Of a stretch of DNA of 47,329 nt, positions 7,856-16,564 are shown one piece after another. The notes under the pieces were generated by a model. That model saw only the letters and a list, made by a program, of their open reading frames with translations. It ran no database searches and had not been told where the DNA came from. A program made the translations under genes and the position numbers. The DNA lies in assembly GCA_050736615.1 (NCBI GenBank), contig JBOHWL010000050.1, positions 1 through 47,329 on the forward strand, written 5' to 3'. The stretch comes from JBOHWJ01 sp050736615. Lineage in GTDB: Bacteria > Desulfobacterota > Binatia > Binatales > Binataceae. Position 1 is the first letter of the stretch; the number at the start of each line of letters is the position of its first letter.

Positions 7856-9025
7856 TTACTGGCGCATCGGGCGGAAGAAGGCGCGAATGTCCTCGACCAG
7901 ACGCCCGGGCTCTTCCATGGGCGCGAAATGGCCTCCCGACGGCATTACGATCCAGCGCTTGAGATTGTAATAACGCTCGGCCCATTTGCGCGGCATCAAG
8001 ATGACTTCCTTGAGAAAGACGGCGGCCGCGGTGGGGGCCTCGACCACGGGCACGCGATCGTGTGACGGCGTCCAGGGATTATGCCGCGCTTCGTAATAGT
8101 AACGCGCGGACGTGCCGAAGCTTTCGGTCACCCAGTACAGCATCATCGTGGTGCAAAGCTCATCCTTGCTGAAGCGCCGTTCGACGTTGCCGCCGCAATC
8201 GCTCCAACTCCGCCGCTTTTCGACAATCCATGAACACAAGCCCGCGGGCGAATCGTTGAGCGCGTGCGCCAACGTCTGCGGCTTGGTGCTCTGCAGCGCC
8301 ATGTAGCCGCTCTCATTCGCGATGAACTTGCGCGTGTGTTCGAGCCAGCCCTCCTCCCCGGGTCCGAAGTCGGCGGGCTCAGGGCCTCCGGTGCCGGAGA
8401 AAAACGCCAGCGACGCCAGTAGATTGACGTGTACCCCGATCAGCCGGTCGGCGTACTTGTGGCCGAGTTGGGCCGTGATCAATGCGCCCCAGTCGCCACC
8501 CTGCGCGGCGAATTTGTCGTAACCGAGCACTTCGCACATCAGCGTGACCCACAAATCGGCGGTACGCCAATAGTTGATGCCAGTGGTTGTGAGCGGCGTC
8601 GAAAAACCATAACCCGGCAGCGAAGGCACGACCACATCGAAGGCGTCGGCCGCGTCACCGCCATGAGCAACCGGATCGGCGAGCGGCCGAATCACTTTAT
8701 GAAAATCCCAAAATGTCCACGGCCAGCCGTGACTCAGGATCAGCGGGATCGGTTTCGGCCCCTTGCCGTGTTCGTGAATGAAATGGACGGGAATGCCCTC
8801 GATCATGGTTTTGAAGTTCGCGAACGAGTTGATCTCGCGCTCATGACGCCGCCAGTCGTACTCATTGGCCCAGTAGCCAACCAGCTCTTTGAGATATTCG
8901 AGATTGGTCCCGTAGCGCCAATCGGAATTACCAAAATCGCGCGGCCAGCGCGTATGAATCAGCCGTTTCCGCAGCTCTTCGAGCGTCTCGTCTCCGATCG
9001 CAACTGTGAAGGGCTCTTTGGTCAT
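7856..9025 (-). CDS. Epoxide hydrolase, EHN-type alpha/beta hydrolase
   Basis: 389 residues from the ATG at 9025, which follows GGAGC by about 7 nt. The N-terminal EHN domain is marked by LEELRKRLIHTRWPRDF and DWRYGTNLEYLKELVGYWAN. The alpha/beta hydrolase core has the oxyanion motif HGWPW, the nucleophile Asp in QGGDWGA, the lid tyrosine in SARYYYEA and the catalytic His in GGHFAPMEEP. These residues match microsomal-type epoxide hydrolases, which open epoxides to vicinal diols. It lies downstream of a luciferase-like oxidoreductase on the same strand with a 201-nt gap, which suggests a shared catabolic role but not necessarily one transcript. Confidence 0.92.
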   Translation of the reverse strand: MTKEPFTVAIGDETLEELRKRLIHTRWPRDFGNSDWRYGTNLEYLKELVGYWANEYDWRRHEREINSFANFKTMIEGIPVHFIHEHGKGPKPIPLILSHGWPWTFWDFHKVIRPLADPVAHGGDAADAFDVVVPSLPGYGFSTPLTTTGINYWRTADLWVTLMCEVLGYDKFAAQGGDWGALITAQLGHKYADRLIGVHVNLLASLAFFSGTGGPEPADFGPGEEGWLEHTRKFIANESGYMALQSTKPQTLAHALNDSPAGLCSWIVEKRRSWSDCGGNVERRFSKDELCTTMMLYWVTESFGTSARYYYEARHNPWTPSHDRVPVVEAPTAAAVFLKEVILMPRKWAERYYNLKRWIVMPSGGHFAPMEEPGRLVEDIRAFFRPMRQ

Positions 9026-9226
9026 GAGCGTGCTCCCGCGCCAGGTGTTGTTGGGCAAACGTTATGCGCAGCGGGCCTAGGTTCAAGCGATAAAACGGGT
9101 GGCCGAGTAGCGGTCGCCATTGCGCGTGCCAGAAACATTCGTTGAGAACAATGCACCGGCTTTAGGGGCGACGGAGAGACGGCCACGCTCCCCATCGCCC
9201 AGGTAAGGGTCGAGTGCTTGGGCTTT

Positions 9227-10351
9227 TCAGCGTCCGGCCGCGGCGAGCGACAACTCGTCGGTAGCGATCGTGCGATGTGGATTGAAGTGCGGCAGCACGT
9301 GCTTCGCCATCAGCTTAAGCGATTTCATAATGTTCGCATGCGGGATGCGCCCGGCTTGTTTGAAACAAATGATCTGATCGATGCCGGTCCGATCGAAAGC
9401 CTCCAGCTTGCGAATTACGTCGTCGGGATTGCCGACCACGACCATATGATGCTGTTTGAGTTGGGCGTCCGGAATGTCTTTGGGGTCCAGGTCCAGCGCC
9501 ATCAGATTGCGCAGGTATTCATAAGAATACAGCTTATTTTTCGTCATCAGCGGCTCGAAAAGCTTGGCGACGTTGTGCATAAACCAGCGCGCACCCTCGA
9601 TGCCGATGGCTTCGTCCTCCTTATTTTCGGCGACATGACAGATGACCAGTCCAGCGAACGCCTCATTGGCAACCTTAGGAATCTGATCGGTGCGATGGGC
9701 ACTGGCTGCGTGATAAGCCTCCATCGACTTTTGCACCTGCTCGAAATTGAGGCTGAAGCTGAGCACGCCCAATCCGCGATCACCCGCCATCGGATAGCTA
9801 TCCGGCGCCACGCACGCCATCCACATTGGCGGGTGCGGCTTCTGGATGGGCTTGGGCACCACGCGACGCGGCGGGATTTTGAGTAGCTTGCCGTTGTATT
9901 CGAGAATCTCGTCAGTCCACGCTTTGACGATCACTTCGAGCGATTCGCGCACTTCTTCGCGCGTGCGGTCGTAGTCGACACCGAAGCCGTCGAGTTCTTG
10001 CGCGGTGGTGGAACGCCCGGTGCCAAGATCCACGCGGCCGTTGCTAATAATGTCGAGCACGGCGGCTTGCTCCGCCACCTTGATCGGATGATTGAAGTTA
10101 AACGGCAGCAGCCGCACGCCATGCGCGATTCGGATATTTTTGGTGCGCTGACTGACCGCGCCGTAAAAGACCTCCGGCGCCGGGCTGTGCGAATATTCCT
10201 CGAGAAAGTGATGCTCGACTTCCCAGAGATAATCGATACCGATACGGTCGGCCAGTTCAATCTGCGCGAGCGCCCCCCAGTAGGTGTTGTATTCGCTCAG
10301 CGCGTGCCATGGACGCGGCGTTTCCATTTCGTACAGCAGTCCGAATTTCAT
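9227..10351 (-). CDS. LLM-class flavin-dependent oxidoreductase
   Basis: 374 residues with the bacterial-luciferase TIM-barrel fold. MKFGLLYEMETPRPW at the N-terminus, the WEVEHHFLEEYSHSP segment, LGTGRSTTAQELDGFGV and a C-terminal VVVGNPDDVIRKLEAFD stretch are diagnostic of LLM monooxygenases. These use FMN or F420 to oxidise aldehydes, alkanes, sulfonates and other substrates, and the sequence does not define which. The ATG at 10351 follows AGGAG by 7 nt. A perfect 10-bp palindrome lies about 42 nt upstream. It is divergent from the nicotinamidase-like gene. Confidence 0.92.
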   Translation of the reverse strand: MKFGLLYEMETPRPWHALSEYNTYWGALAQIELADRIGIDYLWEVEHHFLEEYSHSPAPEVFYGAVSQRTKNIRIAHGVRLLPFNFNHPIKVAEQAAVLDIISNGRVDLGTGRSTTAQELDGFGVDYDRTREEVRESLEVIVKAWTDEILEYNGKLLKIPPRRVVPKPIQKPHPPMWMACVAPDSYPMAGDRGLGVLSFSLNFEQVQKSMEAYHAASAHRTDQIPKVANEAFAGLVICHVAENKEDEAIGIEGARWFMHNVAKLFEPLMTKNKLYSYEYLRNLMALDLDPKDIPDAQLKQHHMVVVGNPDDVIRKLEAFDRTGIDQIICFKQAGRIPHANIMKSLKLMAKHVLPHFNPHRTIATDELSLAAAGR

Positions 10352-10392
10352 GCGTATTCTCCTACTTTATTTTTTGGTCACGTCCACTGACT

Positions 10393-10402
10393 GGCACGTG
10401 CC
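10393..10402. promoter_or_regulatory. GGCACGTGCC palindrome upstream of the LLM gene
   Basis: This perfect 10-bp palindrome lies in the 291-nt divergent gap 10352-10642, about 42 nt from the leftward ATG. It could be a half-dimer operator. I saw no convincing -35/-10 pair for the rightward gene in the rest of the gap. Confidence 0.3.
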
Positions 10403-10642
10403 GTGAGCAGCCACTCCGTTTAAACTTCGAGCCGCGACCGACGATCCGAACGCCGCTTGCCCTCAATCGGTGCGTTGTTACGCGCGGCGGCGCGTCGCCC
10501 CATCCGATATGGGAATGAGCTTGACTGATTCTCATACTTCCGCCGCCATATTGCCAATAGGCTTACCTCGCGTACACGGGGGCGGCCCGACGGTGGTAAA
10601 ATTGCTCAAGCGCGATAACCCTTATCGATGGGGGCCTTTGTG

Positions 10643-11296
10643 ATGCGGCCTGAGAAGACATTATTTTACGACGTCGATACGCAGCGCGACTTCATCCTTT
10701 TAGGCGGCGCCCTGGCGATTGTCGGCACGGAGCGGATTGTGCCGCGTCTGGCCCGCCTGACCACGCTCGCGCATCGGTTCAACATTCGGATCATCGCCTC
10801 GGCCGACCGGCATTTCGCCGGCGATCCCGAATTGCAAAGCCACGGCGGCCAATACCCGGACCATTGCATGGACGGGACGGCGGGCCAGCGAAAAATCGAC
10901 GCAACCGCGCCGCGTATGCCGCTGTGGATTGAAAATCGCGAATTGAGTGAAGCGGAAATCGCTTGCGCGCTGTCTCATTCCGGCGAGTTGATTTTCGAAA
11001 AGCAGCTTTTTGACGTGTTCACCGGGAATTGCAACGCACGGAAAATTCTCACCAGGCTGCTGCCGCGCTACGAAGACCTGGTGATCTATGGAGTTTATAC
11101 GGAGGTCTGCGTGGCGGACGCGATTCGCGGCTTGCTCGAATTTCCTCCTAGCCTGCATCTGGTGACTGACGCGACTGCGGATCTGGGTGCCGAGGGCGAT
11201 TCATTTCGCCGGGAGTGGCGCGCGGCCGGGGTGGAGATGCTGACCGTGGCGGAACTGGAATCGCGCCTTGCGAAACACTCGTCGGCAAAGGAATAG
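10643..11296 (+). CDS. Nicotinamidase-like cysteine hydrolase (isochorismatase family)
   Basis: 217 residues. The catalytic triad of the cysteine-hydrolase family can be read: Asp12 in DTQRDF, Lys120 in FEKQLFDVF, and Cys156 in YTEVCVADA. A metal-site-like stretch with DRHFAGDPE and YPDHCMDGTAGQ resembles the Zn region of nicotinamidases (nicotinamide to nicotinate, NAD salvage). A biuret or maleamate hydrolase remains possible. The ATG at 10643 follows a G-run by about 8 nt and is preferred over the ATG at 10628. It converges on thiE. nadA, which makes NAD de novo, lies 34 kb away and is not linked. Confidence 0.85.
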   Translation: MRPEKTLFYDVDTQRDFILLGGALAIVGTERIVPRLARLTTLAHRFNIRIIASADRHFAGDPELQSHGGQYPDHCMDGTAGQRKIDATAPRMPLWIENRELSEAEIACALSHSGELIFEKQLFDVFTGNCNARKILTRLLPRYEDLVIYGVYTEVCVADAIRGLLEFPPSLHLVTDATADLGAEGDSFRREWRAAGVEMLTVAELESRLAKHSSAKE

Positions 11297-11311
11297 GCGC
11301 CGGATGGCGCT

Positions 11312-11974
11312 TCATGATCTCAATGCGGCTAACAAACGCTGAGTCGCGCGCGCCGGATCGTTCGAACCAAACACCGCGCCGATCACGGCGGCACCGGCAG
11401 GGCGCGCACGCTGGAAGAGCTGGCGATTTTGCAAGGCCACAAGTCGTTCAGGATTGATACCGCCCAGTGCGTAGACCGGGATTGCGGCGGCCCGGCACGC
11501 CGCGGCAAGACCCTCGGTGCCGCATGCGGGGGTGATCGCGACCTTGGACAAAGGTTCATACACAGGGCCAAATACCGTGAAATCAGCGCCGGCTTGGGCG
11601 GCACGCGCGACTTCATCCGGATGATGGGTCGAGACGCCAATCAACCGTCGCGGCCCAATTAGCGCACGCGCATCCGCGACCGCGAACGAGTCGGCGGGCA
11701 GATGCACGCCGTCGGCGCCGCTGGCGAGCGCGACATCGACACGATCGTTTATCAAAAGACTTGCGCCGTGACGCGTGCACAACGCGCGCAAGGCGATTGC
11801 GAGTTCGAGGAGTTTACACGCGCCAAGATCCTTCTCACGCAACTGAATAGCCACAGCCCCTCGAGGCGCGGCGCGCAACGCCGCCTCAATCATCGCGCGC
11901 AACCCGCCATGCGATGATGCCAGCTTGCGATCGGTAATCAGATAAAGCTGAAACGCCGTACGCGCCGCGGTCAC
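11312..11974 (-). CDS. thiE: Thiamine-phosphate synthase ThiE
   Basis: 220 residues. ThiE joins hydroxymethylpyrimidine diphosphate to thiazole phosphate to give thiamine phosphate. The motifs are YLITDRKL, AIQLREKDL, LLINDRVDVALASGADGVHLP, the phosphate loop FGPVYEP before a Lys-rich turn, and YALGGINPE. The start is GTG with a weak ribosome site, 12 nt after thiG, as expected for the last gene of the riboswitch-controlled thiS-thiG-thiE operon. It is convergent with the nicotinamidase-like gene, with a 15-nt gap. Confidence 0.95.
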   Translation of the reverse strand: MTAARTAFQLYLITDRKLASSHGGLRAMIEAALRAAPRGAVAIQLREKDLGACKLLELAIALRALCTRHGASLLINDRVDVALASGADGVHLPADSFAVADARALIGPRRLIGVSTHHPDEVARAAQAGADFTVFGPVYEPLSKVAITPACGTEGLAAACRAAAIPVYALGGINPERLVALQNRQLFQRARPAGAAVIGAVFGSNDPARATQRLLAALRS

Positions 11975-11986
11975 GTTAGAGGGTGC

Positions 11987-12763
11987 TCACCGGATCATGC
12001 CGCTCAATGGACTCGAAGCGGTGGCGTAGAGTTTGCGCTCGATCCGGCCGGCCAGATAGGCGATACGCCCCGCTTCAACCCCGAGCTTGATTGCGCGCGC
12101 CATCGCGAGCGGATCCTTGGCGCCGGCGATCGCCGAATTGACCAGCAAACCGTCACATCCCAACTCCATCGCCTCGGCCGCGTCCGAAGCGGTCCCGACA
12201 CCCGCATCGACAATTACCGGCACTTTCGCTTGCTCGAGGATGATGCGCAGATTGAACGGGTTGCGGATGCCCATGCCGGAGCCGATAGGCGCCGCCAGCG
12301 GCATCACCGCCGCGCATCCCATCTCGGCCAAACGCAGGCAGGTGACCGGATCGTCGGTGACGTAGGGTAGCACCTCGAAACCCTCTTTGATCAGGATACG
12401 CGCGGCCTCAAGTGTCGCCGGAACGTCCGGAAAGAGCGTCTTGCTATCGCCGATCACTTCAAGCTTGACCATGTTGCCGACGCCGGCCTCGCGTGCCAGC
12501 CGGCAGGTGCGGACGGCGTCTTCGACCGCATAGCAACCGGCCGTGTTCGGCAGGATTTGATAGCGCTTGGGATCGATGTAGTCGAGCAGATTCTCCTTGC
12601 TCGCATCGGTGATATTGACGCGGCGCACGGCCACCGTGACGATTTCGGCGCCGCTGGCCTCGATCGCGGCGCGTGTCTGGGCGAAATCACGATACTTGCC
12701 AGTGCCGACAATCAGCCGTGAACGGAAGCTTTTGCCCGCCAGTGAGAACGAATCCTCTTTCAT
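11987..12763 (-). CDS. thiG: Thiazole synthase ThiG
   Basis: 258 residues from the ATG at 12763, which has GGAG 6 nt upstream and gives the usual family length; an ATG at 12799 that overlaps the thiS stop is the alternative and would add 12 residues. ThiG builds thiazole phosphate from deoxyxylulose phosphate, dehydroglycine and ThiS thiocarboxylate. SRLIVGTGKY at the N-terminus, the Schiff-base Lys in MVKLEVIGD, PIGSGMGIRNP and VDAGVGTASDAAEAMELG are all conserved. No thiO, thiH or thiF gene is in the window, so the source of dehydroglycine and the ThiS activation enzyme lie elsewhere. Confidence 0.96.
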   Translation of the reverse strand: MKEDSFSLAGKSFRSRLIVGTGKYRDFAQTRAAIEASGAEIVTVAVRRVNITDASKENLLDYIDPKRYQILPNTAGCYAVEDAVRTCRLAREAGVGNMVKLEVIGDSKTLFPDVPATLEAARILIKEGFEVLPYVTDDPVTCLRLAEMGCAAVMPLAAPIGSGMGIRNPFNLRIILEQAKVPVIVDAGVGTASDAAEAMELGCDGLLVNSAIAGAKDPLAMARAIKLGVEAGRIAYLAGRIERKLYATASSPLSGMIR

Positions 12764-12795
12764 TTTTATCTCCGGGGCGTGCCGCGCTTGCGCGT

Positions 12796-13011
12796 TCATC
12801 CGCCGCCGACAAAATTTACGACTTCGACCGCATCACCGGGTTGCAGCACGGTCCGCTGCCATTGCGCCTTGGGCACGATTGCTCGGTTGACCTCAACCGC
12901 GACGCGCCCGCGCTTTAGCTTAAGCCGTTCGATCAGCATGGTGACGCAGGTTCCCGCATCAACCGTGTAAGACTCGCCATTGAGTCGAATGTCGATTGGG
13001 AGATTAGACAT
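12796..13011 (-). CDS. thiS: Sulfur-carrier protein ThiS
   Basis: 71 residues with a ubiquitin-like fold. The protein ends in FVGGG, the di-glycine tail that is adenylated and converted to a thiocarboxylate to donate sulfur for thiazole. The N-terminal strand pair (DIRLNGESYTVDAG) and VAVEVNRAIVPKAQW are typical. The ATG at 13011 is used; a TTG one codon upstream is possible. It is the first gene after the TPP riboswitch. Confidence 0.93.
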   Translation of the reverse strand: MSNLPIDIRLNGESYTVDAGTCVTMLIERLKLKRGRVAVEVNRAIVPKAQWQRTVLQPGDAVEVVNFVGGG

Positions 13012-13082
13012 CAAAGTGCCGCTTGCCGGCGGGCTTTGGAAGCGGCATGAAAGACGGCGGTCCGTTCTCGAAGGACTCAGCC

Positions 13083-13152
13083 TGGCTTCCCTCCGCCGGC
13101 ATTACCCGGATCAGGTTCGAGGGGTTGTTTCTCAGTGCTCGCGCACACCCCC
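13083..13152 (-). ncRNA. TPP riboswitch (THI element) controlling thiS-thiG-thiE
   Basis: On the minus strand the element starts with GGGGGTGTGCGC, has the CTGAGA box (13130-13135 complement), then ACCC, GAACCTGATCCGGGTAAT and GCCGGCGGAGGGAAG. These are the conserved helices and TPP-binding bulges of the THI box. It ends about 70 nt before the thiS start. The short distance and lack of a U-run fit translational control, in which TPP binding hides the ribosome site; this last point is inference. Confidence 0.96.
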
Positions 13153-13465
13153 AGCCAATTTATTTTATATCATTGCCAAGCCAAACCTGTCAAAAAACCG
13201 CAATTCCTGGCGCTCAACTTCGTGAGCCTGTGGATTATCCCTAATCGGGCCGCAATGCCTGATTGCGCAACGAGGCGCCACGCCGCAAAATCAAAACACT
13301 AGCGGAGCCGCAGGCGAAGCGAGCAAACGAGTCCGCGAGGTGCGTTCAAAATCAGTAAGGATATGCTGGGATTCTCGCTATCGTCGGAGTGACGGGCGTT
13401 AGTGGGATTGCCTCCGGCGGGCTGGAAAAGAACCCGGCGGCAAGTGGCGGGAGAGCGGGGGGACG
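13153..13465. other. 313-nt gap between the riboswitch and alr
   Basis: No gene is visible. It holds the divergent promoter region for the thi operon and alr, and repeat copy R2 at 13299-13353. The run TGTGGATTATCC near 13231 resembles a DnaA box with one mismatch but is isolated. Confidence 0.6.
13299..13353 (+). repeat. Dispersed repeat copy R2
   Basis: It reads GGAGCCGCAGGCGAAGCG, then the core ACGAGTCCGCGAG (13327-13339), then GTGCGTTCAAAATCA. Its left half is nearly identical to the left half of copy R6 near 25.4 kb read on the other strand. Confidence 0.7.
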
Positions 13466-14602
13466 GTGGTTACAAGTACAATCGAAACGGAGCGGCCGAC
13501 CATTGCCGAAATCAATCTTTCGGCTTTGCGAGCCAACTACAGCGCTCTCAGGGCGTACACTAACGGCGCCGACATAATGGCGGTGATCAAAGCCGACGCG
13601 TACGGCCATGGAGCGATCGAAGTCGCGCGCGTGTTGACCGCGGCGGGATGTGCCCATCTGGGCGTCGCCACAGTGGAGGAAGCCCGCGAGTTGCGCCGCG
13701 CCGCAGTGACTGCGCGACTTTATCTGCTCGGCGGTTTTTTCTCCGCACAGGCACGCGAGATTGTGGCGTTGAATCTCACTCCGGCAATTTTCGACATCGC
13801 CCTGGTTGAACCGCTTGACCGTGCCGCCCAGACGCTCGCACCCGCACCATTTCCAGTCCATCTCAAACTCGATACCGGCGCGACGCGGTTGGGCGTAATG
13901 CCGGATGACCTCGACGCTTTAATCGAAGCCTTGCGCGGGGCGGCGGCGTTGCGTGTCGAAGGCGCGTTTACGCTGTTGGCGAACGCCGGCGATCCGTCCA
14001 GCCCGGTAACGAGTCAACAACTCGCGATCTTTAATCAGGCCCTGGTGCGGCTTCGCGCGGCGGGTTTTACGCTGCCGGTCAATCATGTGGCCAATTCCGC
14101 GGCGATGGTGCTGCGGCCCGACGCGCATTACAATCTGATGCGTCCGGGACTGGCGCTTTATGGGTTACCGCCGGTGCCGGCCGTGCGCGAGCAAGTCGAA
14201 CTGCGCCCGGTGATGACCTTCAAGACACGGGTGTTGCAGGTCAAAAAGGTCGCGGCTGGCCGCGGCGTCGGTTACGGTCATACCTTCGTTACCTCGCGCG
14301 AGAGCATGATCGGAGTGTTGCCGGTCGGCTACGCCGACGGTTACCGCCGTGGCCTGCAGCATGGGGGCGAAGTGATGGTGAGGGGACGCCGCGCCCCGGT
14401 GATCGGCGCGATCTGCATGGACCTGACCCTGGTGGATTTGACCGACGTGCCCGGTGCGCGGTCCGGTGATGAAGTAATTCTGTGGGGCGGGGCCGGCGAA
14501 GCGATGATCAGCGTCAACGACGTGGCGCGTCTGGCGCAGACTATTTCCTATGAGATGCTGTGCACGGTCGGCCGGCGGGTGCCGCGCGTTTATATTGATT
14601 GA
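13466..14602 (+). CDS. alr: Alanine racemase Alr
   Basis: 378 residues. This PLP enzyme makes D-alanine for peptidoglycan. The PLP lysine is in AVIKADAYGHG (about residue 39). The second catalytic base Tyr is in GVGYGHTF, and the phosphate-binding and C-domain motifs LPVGYADGYRRGL and GAICMDLTLVDLTDVPGARSGDEV are intact. The GTG at 13466 follows a G-rich GGGGGGA stretch. It is followed by repeat copy R3 and purH. Confidence 0.96.
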   Translation: MVTSTIETERPTIAEINLSALRANYSALRAYTNGADIMAVIKADAYGHGAIEVARVLTAAGCAHLGVATVEEARELRRAAVTARLYLLGGFFSAQAREIVALNLTPAIFDIALVEPLDRAAQTLAPAPFPVHLKLDTGATRLGVMPDDLDALIEALRGAAALRVEGAFTLLANAGDPSSPVTSQQLAIFNQALVRLRAAGFTLPVNHVANSAAMVLRPDAHYNLMRPGLALYGLPPVPAVREQVELRPVMTFKTRVLQVKKVAAGRGVGYGHTFVTSRESMIGVLPVGYADGYRRGLQHGGEVMVRGRRAPVIGAICMDLTLVDLTDVPGARSGDEVILWGGAGEAMISVNDVARLAQTISYEMLCTVGRRVPRVYID

Positions 14603-14612
14603 AATTTCACAT

Positions 14613-14745
14613 CAGCGGAGCGAAGCGCATCAGGCGGAACGCAGTGAAGCCGAGCAAGCGAGTCGGCGAGTTGCGTCAAGATTAAGTGAGCGAGCGAGTC
14701 TGCGAGTCGCGCGCAGAGTCAGGACCGCGCGCGTTGCGTCAAATA
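14613..14745 (+). repeat. Dispersed repeat copy R3 (double core)
   Basis: This is the largest copy. It reads GGAGCGAAGCG and CAGGCGGAACGCAG, then the cores GCGAGTCGGCGAG (14658-14670) and GCGAGTCTGCGAG (14694-14706). Each core is followed by TTGCGTCAA and an ATTAA tract, so the unit is itself duplicated within the copy. It fills the gap between alr and purH. Confidence 0.75.
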
Positions 14746-14788
14746 ATTAAATGGGCAGGCGCGTCCGAAAAGTGCGTTGTAAGATCAA

Positions 14789-16354
14789 ATGAGTGATGGA
14801 AAGGTTAAAATCTCTCGGGCACTGCTCGGCGTCTCCGACAAGAACGGCTTGCCGGATTTCGCGCGCGCGCTCGCACGCCATGGTGTCGATATGCTCTCGA
14901 CGGGTGGCACCTGGAACGCGCTGAAAGGCGCCGGTTTGAAGGTGAAGCGCGTCGAGGAGTTCACCGGATTCCCCGAAATCCTTGACGGCCGTGTGAAGAC
15001 GCTCCATCCGAAGATTCACGGTGGCATCCTGGCCCGGCGCGGCCATCCGGCGGATCAGCGCCAGATGCGCGACCACGGAATCGAACCGATCGATTTGGTG
15101 GTGGTGAACTTTTATCCGTTCGAGCAAACCGTTGCGCGCGCGGGCGTGAGCCTCGACGAGGCGATTGAAAATATCGATATCGGCGGGCCCACGCTGGTGC
15201 GCGCGGCCGCCAAAAATCATGCTCACGTCGTGGTGGTGACCGACCCGGCCGACTATCTCGCGATCATTCATGAGATGGATCAGACCGGCGGCGCGGTCTC
15301 GGCGGCGACGCGATGGCGCCTGGCGCGCAAGGCCTTCGCCCGTGTCACGGCTTACGATTGCGCAATCTCCAATTATCTCGGCACGCACGCGGACGACCAG
15401 AGCGGACCGCTGGGCGAGTCCTTCAGCCTTTCGTTAGAACGCGCCCAGATGTTGCGTTATGGCGAAAACCCGCATCAGCCGGGCGCGCTCTACGGCGATT
15501 TTCTTAAGATCACCGAGCAACTGCACGGGCGCGAACTGTCCTTCAATAATGTCTTCGATATCAGTTCGGCGATAAACCTGATCCTGGAATTCGCCGATTA
15601 TCGCGAGGCGGTGGTCGCCATCCTGAAGCACAACACGCCATGTGGAGTTGGGGTGGGCGACACGCTCAAGGCCGCGTGGGACAAGGCGTTCGCCACCGAT
15701 CCGGATTCACCCTTCGGCGGCATCATCATCAGCAACCGGCCGTGGGATATGGAGTTCGCGCGCGCGGTGGACGAATTGTTCACCGAAGTGCTGATTGGTC
15801 GGGAGTACGGGGCCGGCGTGCTCGATTTTCTCCGCAAAAAGAAAAATCGCCGCGTCATGAAGTTTCATCCGGACGCGATCGTGCGCAATGAACTCGATCT
15901 GAAAAAAGTGATCGGCGGCCTGCTGGTGCAGACGCCTGATTTGGCGATCGAGGATCCGCGCAAAGGCCGGGTGGTCAGCAAACGCGCGCCGTCGGACGCC
16001 GAACTTAACGCGCTCGGCTTCGGTATCCGAGTCTGCAAACACGTCAAGTCCAACGCAATCGCGTTCGTGGCCGAGGATCGCACGCTGGCGATTGGCGGTG
16101 GCGCCACCTCGCGCATCGATCCGGTTTACGCGGCCCGTGAAAAGGCCGCGCGTCTGGGCGTGAAGCTTGAAGGCTCGGTGCTGGTCTCCGAGGCGCTGTT
16201 TCCCTTTCCCGACGGACCAACCCTGGCCGCCGAAGCGGGCGCGACGGCGATCGCGCAACCCGGGGGCGCGATGCGCGATGCTGAAGTGATTGCCGCCGCC
16301 GACCAGCATGGCCTGGCGATGATCTTCACCGGCATCCGCCATTTCCGCCATTAA
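14789..16354 (+). CDS. purH: Bifunctional AICAR formyltransferase / IMP cyclohydrolase PurH
   Basis: 521 residues, full length. PurH catalyses the last two steps of IMP synthesis. The N-terminal cyclohydrolase (MGS-like) domain has ALLGVSDKNGL, MLSTGGTW, GRVKTLHPKIHGGIL and VVVNFYPFEQT. The C-terminal formyltransferase has LRYGENPHQPGALY, the Lys-His pair in LKHNTPCGVG, DPDSPFGGIII, SNAIAF and DGPTLAAEAG, ending in GIRHFRH. The ATG at 14789 is the first in frame and gives the usual N-terminus. Confidence 0.97.
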   Translation: MSDGKVKISRALLGVSDKNGLPDFARALARHGVDMLSTGGTWNALKGAGLKVKRVEEFTGFPEILDGRVKTLHPKIHGGILARRGHPADQRQMRDHGIEPIDLVVVNFYPFEQTVARAGVSLDEAIENIDIGGPTLVRAAAKNHAHVVVVTDPADYLAIIHEMDQTGGAVSAATRWRLARKAFARVTAYDCAISNYLGTHADDQSGPLGESFSLSLERAQMLRYGENPHQPGALYGDFLKITEQLHGRELSFNNVFDISSAINLILEFADYREAVVAILKHNTPCGVGVGDTLKAAWDKAFATDPDSPFGGIIISNRPWDMEFARAVDELFTEVLIGREYGAGVLDFLRKKKNRRVMKFHPDAIVRNELDLKKVIGGLLVQTPDLAIEDPRKGRVVSKRAPSDAELNALGFGIRVCKHVKSNAIAFVAEDRTLAIGGGATSRIDPVYAAREKAARLGVKLEGSVLVSEALFPFPDGPTLAAEAGATAIAQPGGAMRDAEVIAAADQHGLAMIFTGIRHFRH

Positions 16355-16398
16355 GCCCGGTGCGGCTTGGCGACTCTTTATAATCGAACACTATTTTA

Positions 16399-16471
16399 AC
16401 GGAGCGAAGTGCGCCAGGCGGAATGAAGTGGAGTCGAGCACGCTAGTGAGGCGAAGCCGAACGAGAACGAG
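16399..16471 (+). repeat. Dispersed repeat copy R4
   Basis: It reads GGAGCGAAGTGCGCCAGGCG then GAATGAAGTGGAGTCGAGCA and GCGAAGCCGAACGAG. It matches the left half of R3 closely but its core is degenerate (CTAGTGAGGCGAAG). It lies between purH and purD. Confidence 0.65.
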
Positions 16472-16489
16472 ATTGACATTGACATTGAC
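16472..16489. repeat. Three tandem ATTGAC hexamers in the purD leader
   Basis: ATTGAC is repeated three times without a gap, giving two TTGACA and one TTGACC in a row. These look like -35 boxes, but I find no matching -10 at 16-18 nt, so promoter function is uncertain. Confidence 0.5.
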
Positions 16490-16564
16490 CGAGGGCTCGC
16501 GGATTCGCCCGCCGCGCGGAATCGCGTTCAGAATCGGGAGTCGGTGCGCGGTGTGGTTATTAAC

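Noticed and set aside
13299..14745. CRISPR array from the recurring GCGAGTC units
   Set aside because: The units are not regularly spaced, lack unique spacers of constant length, and no cas genes are present.
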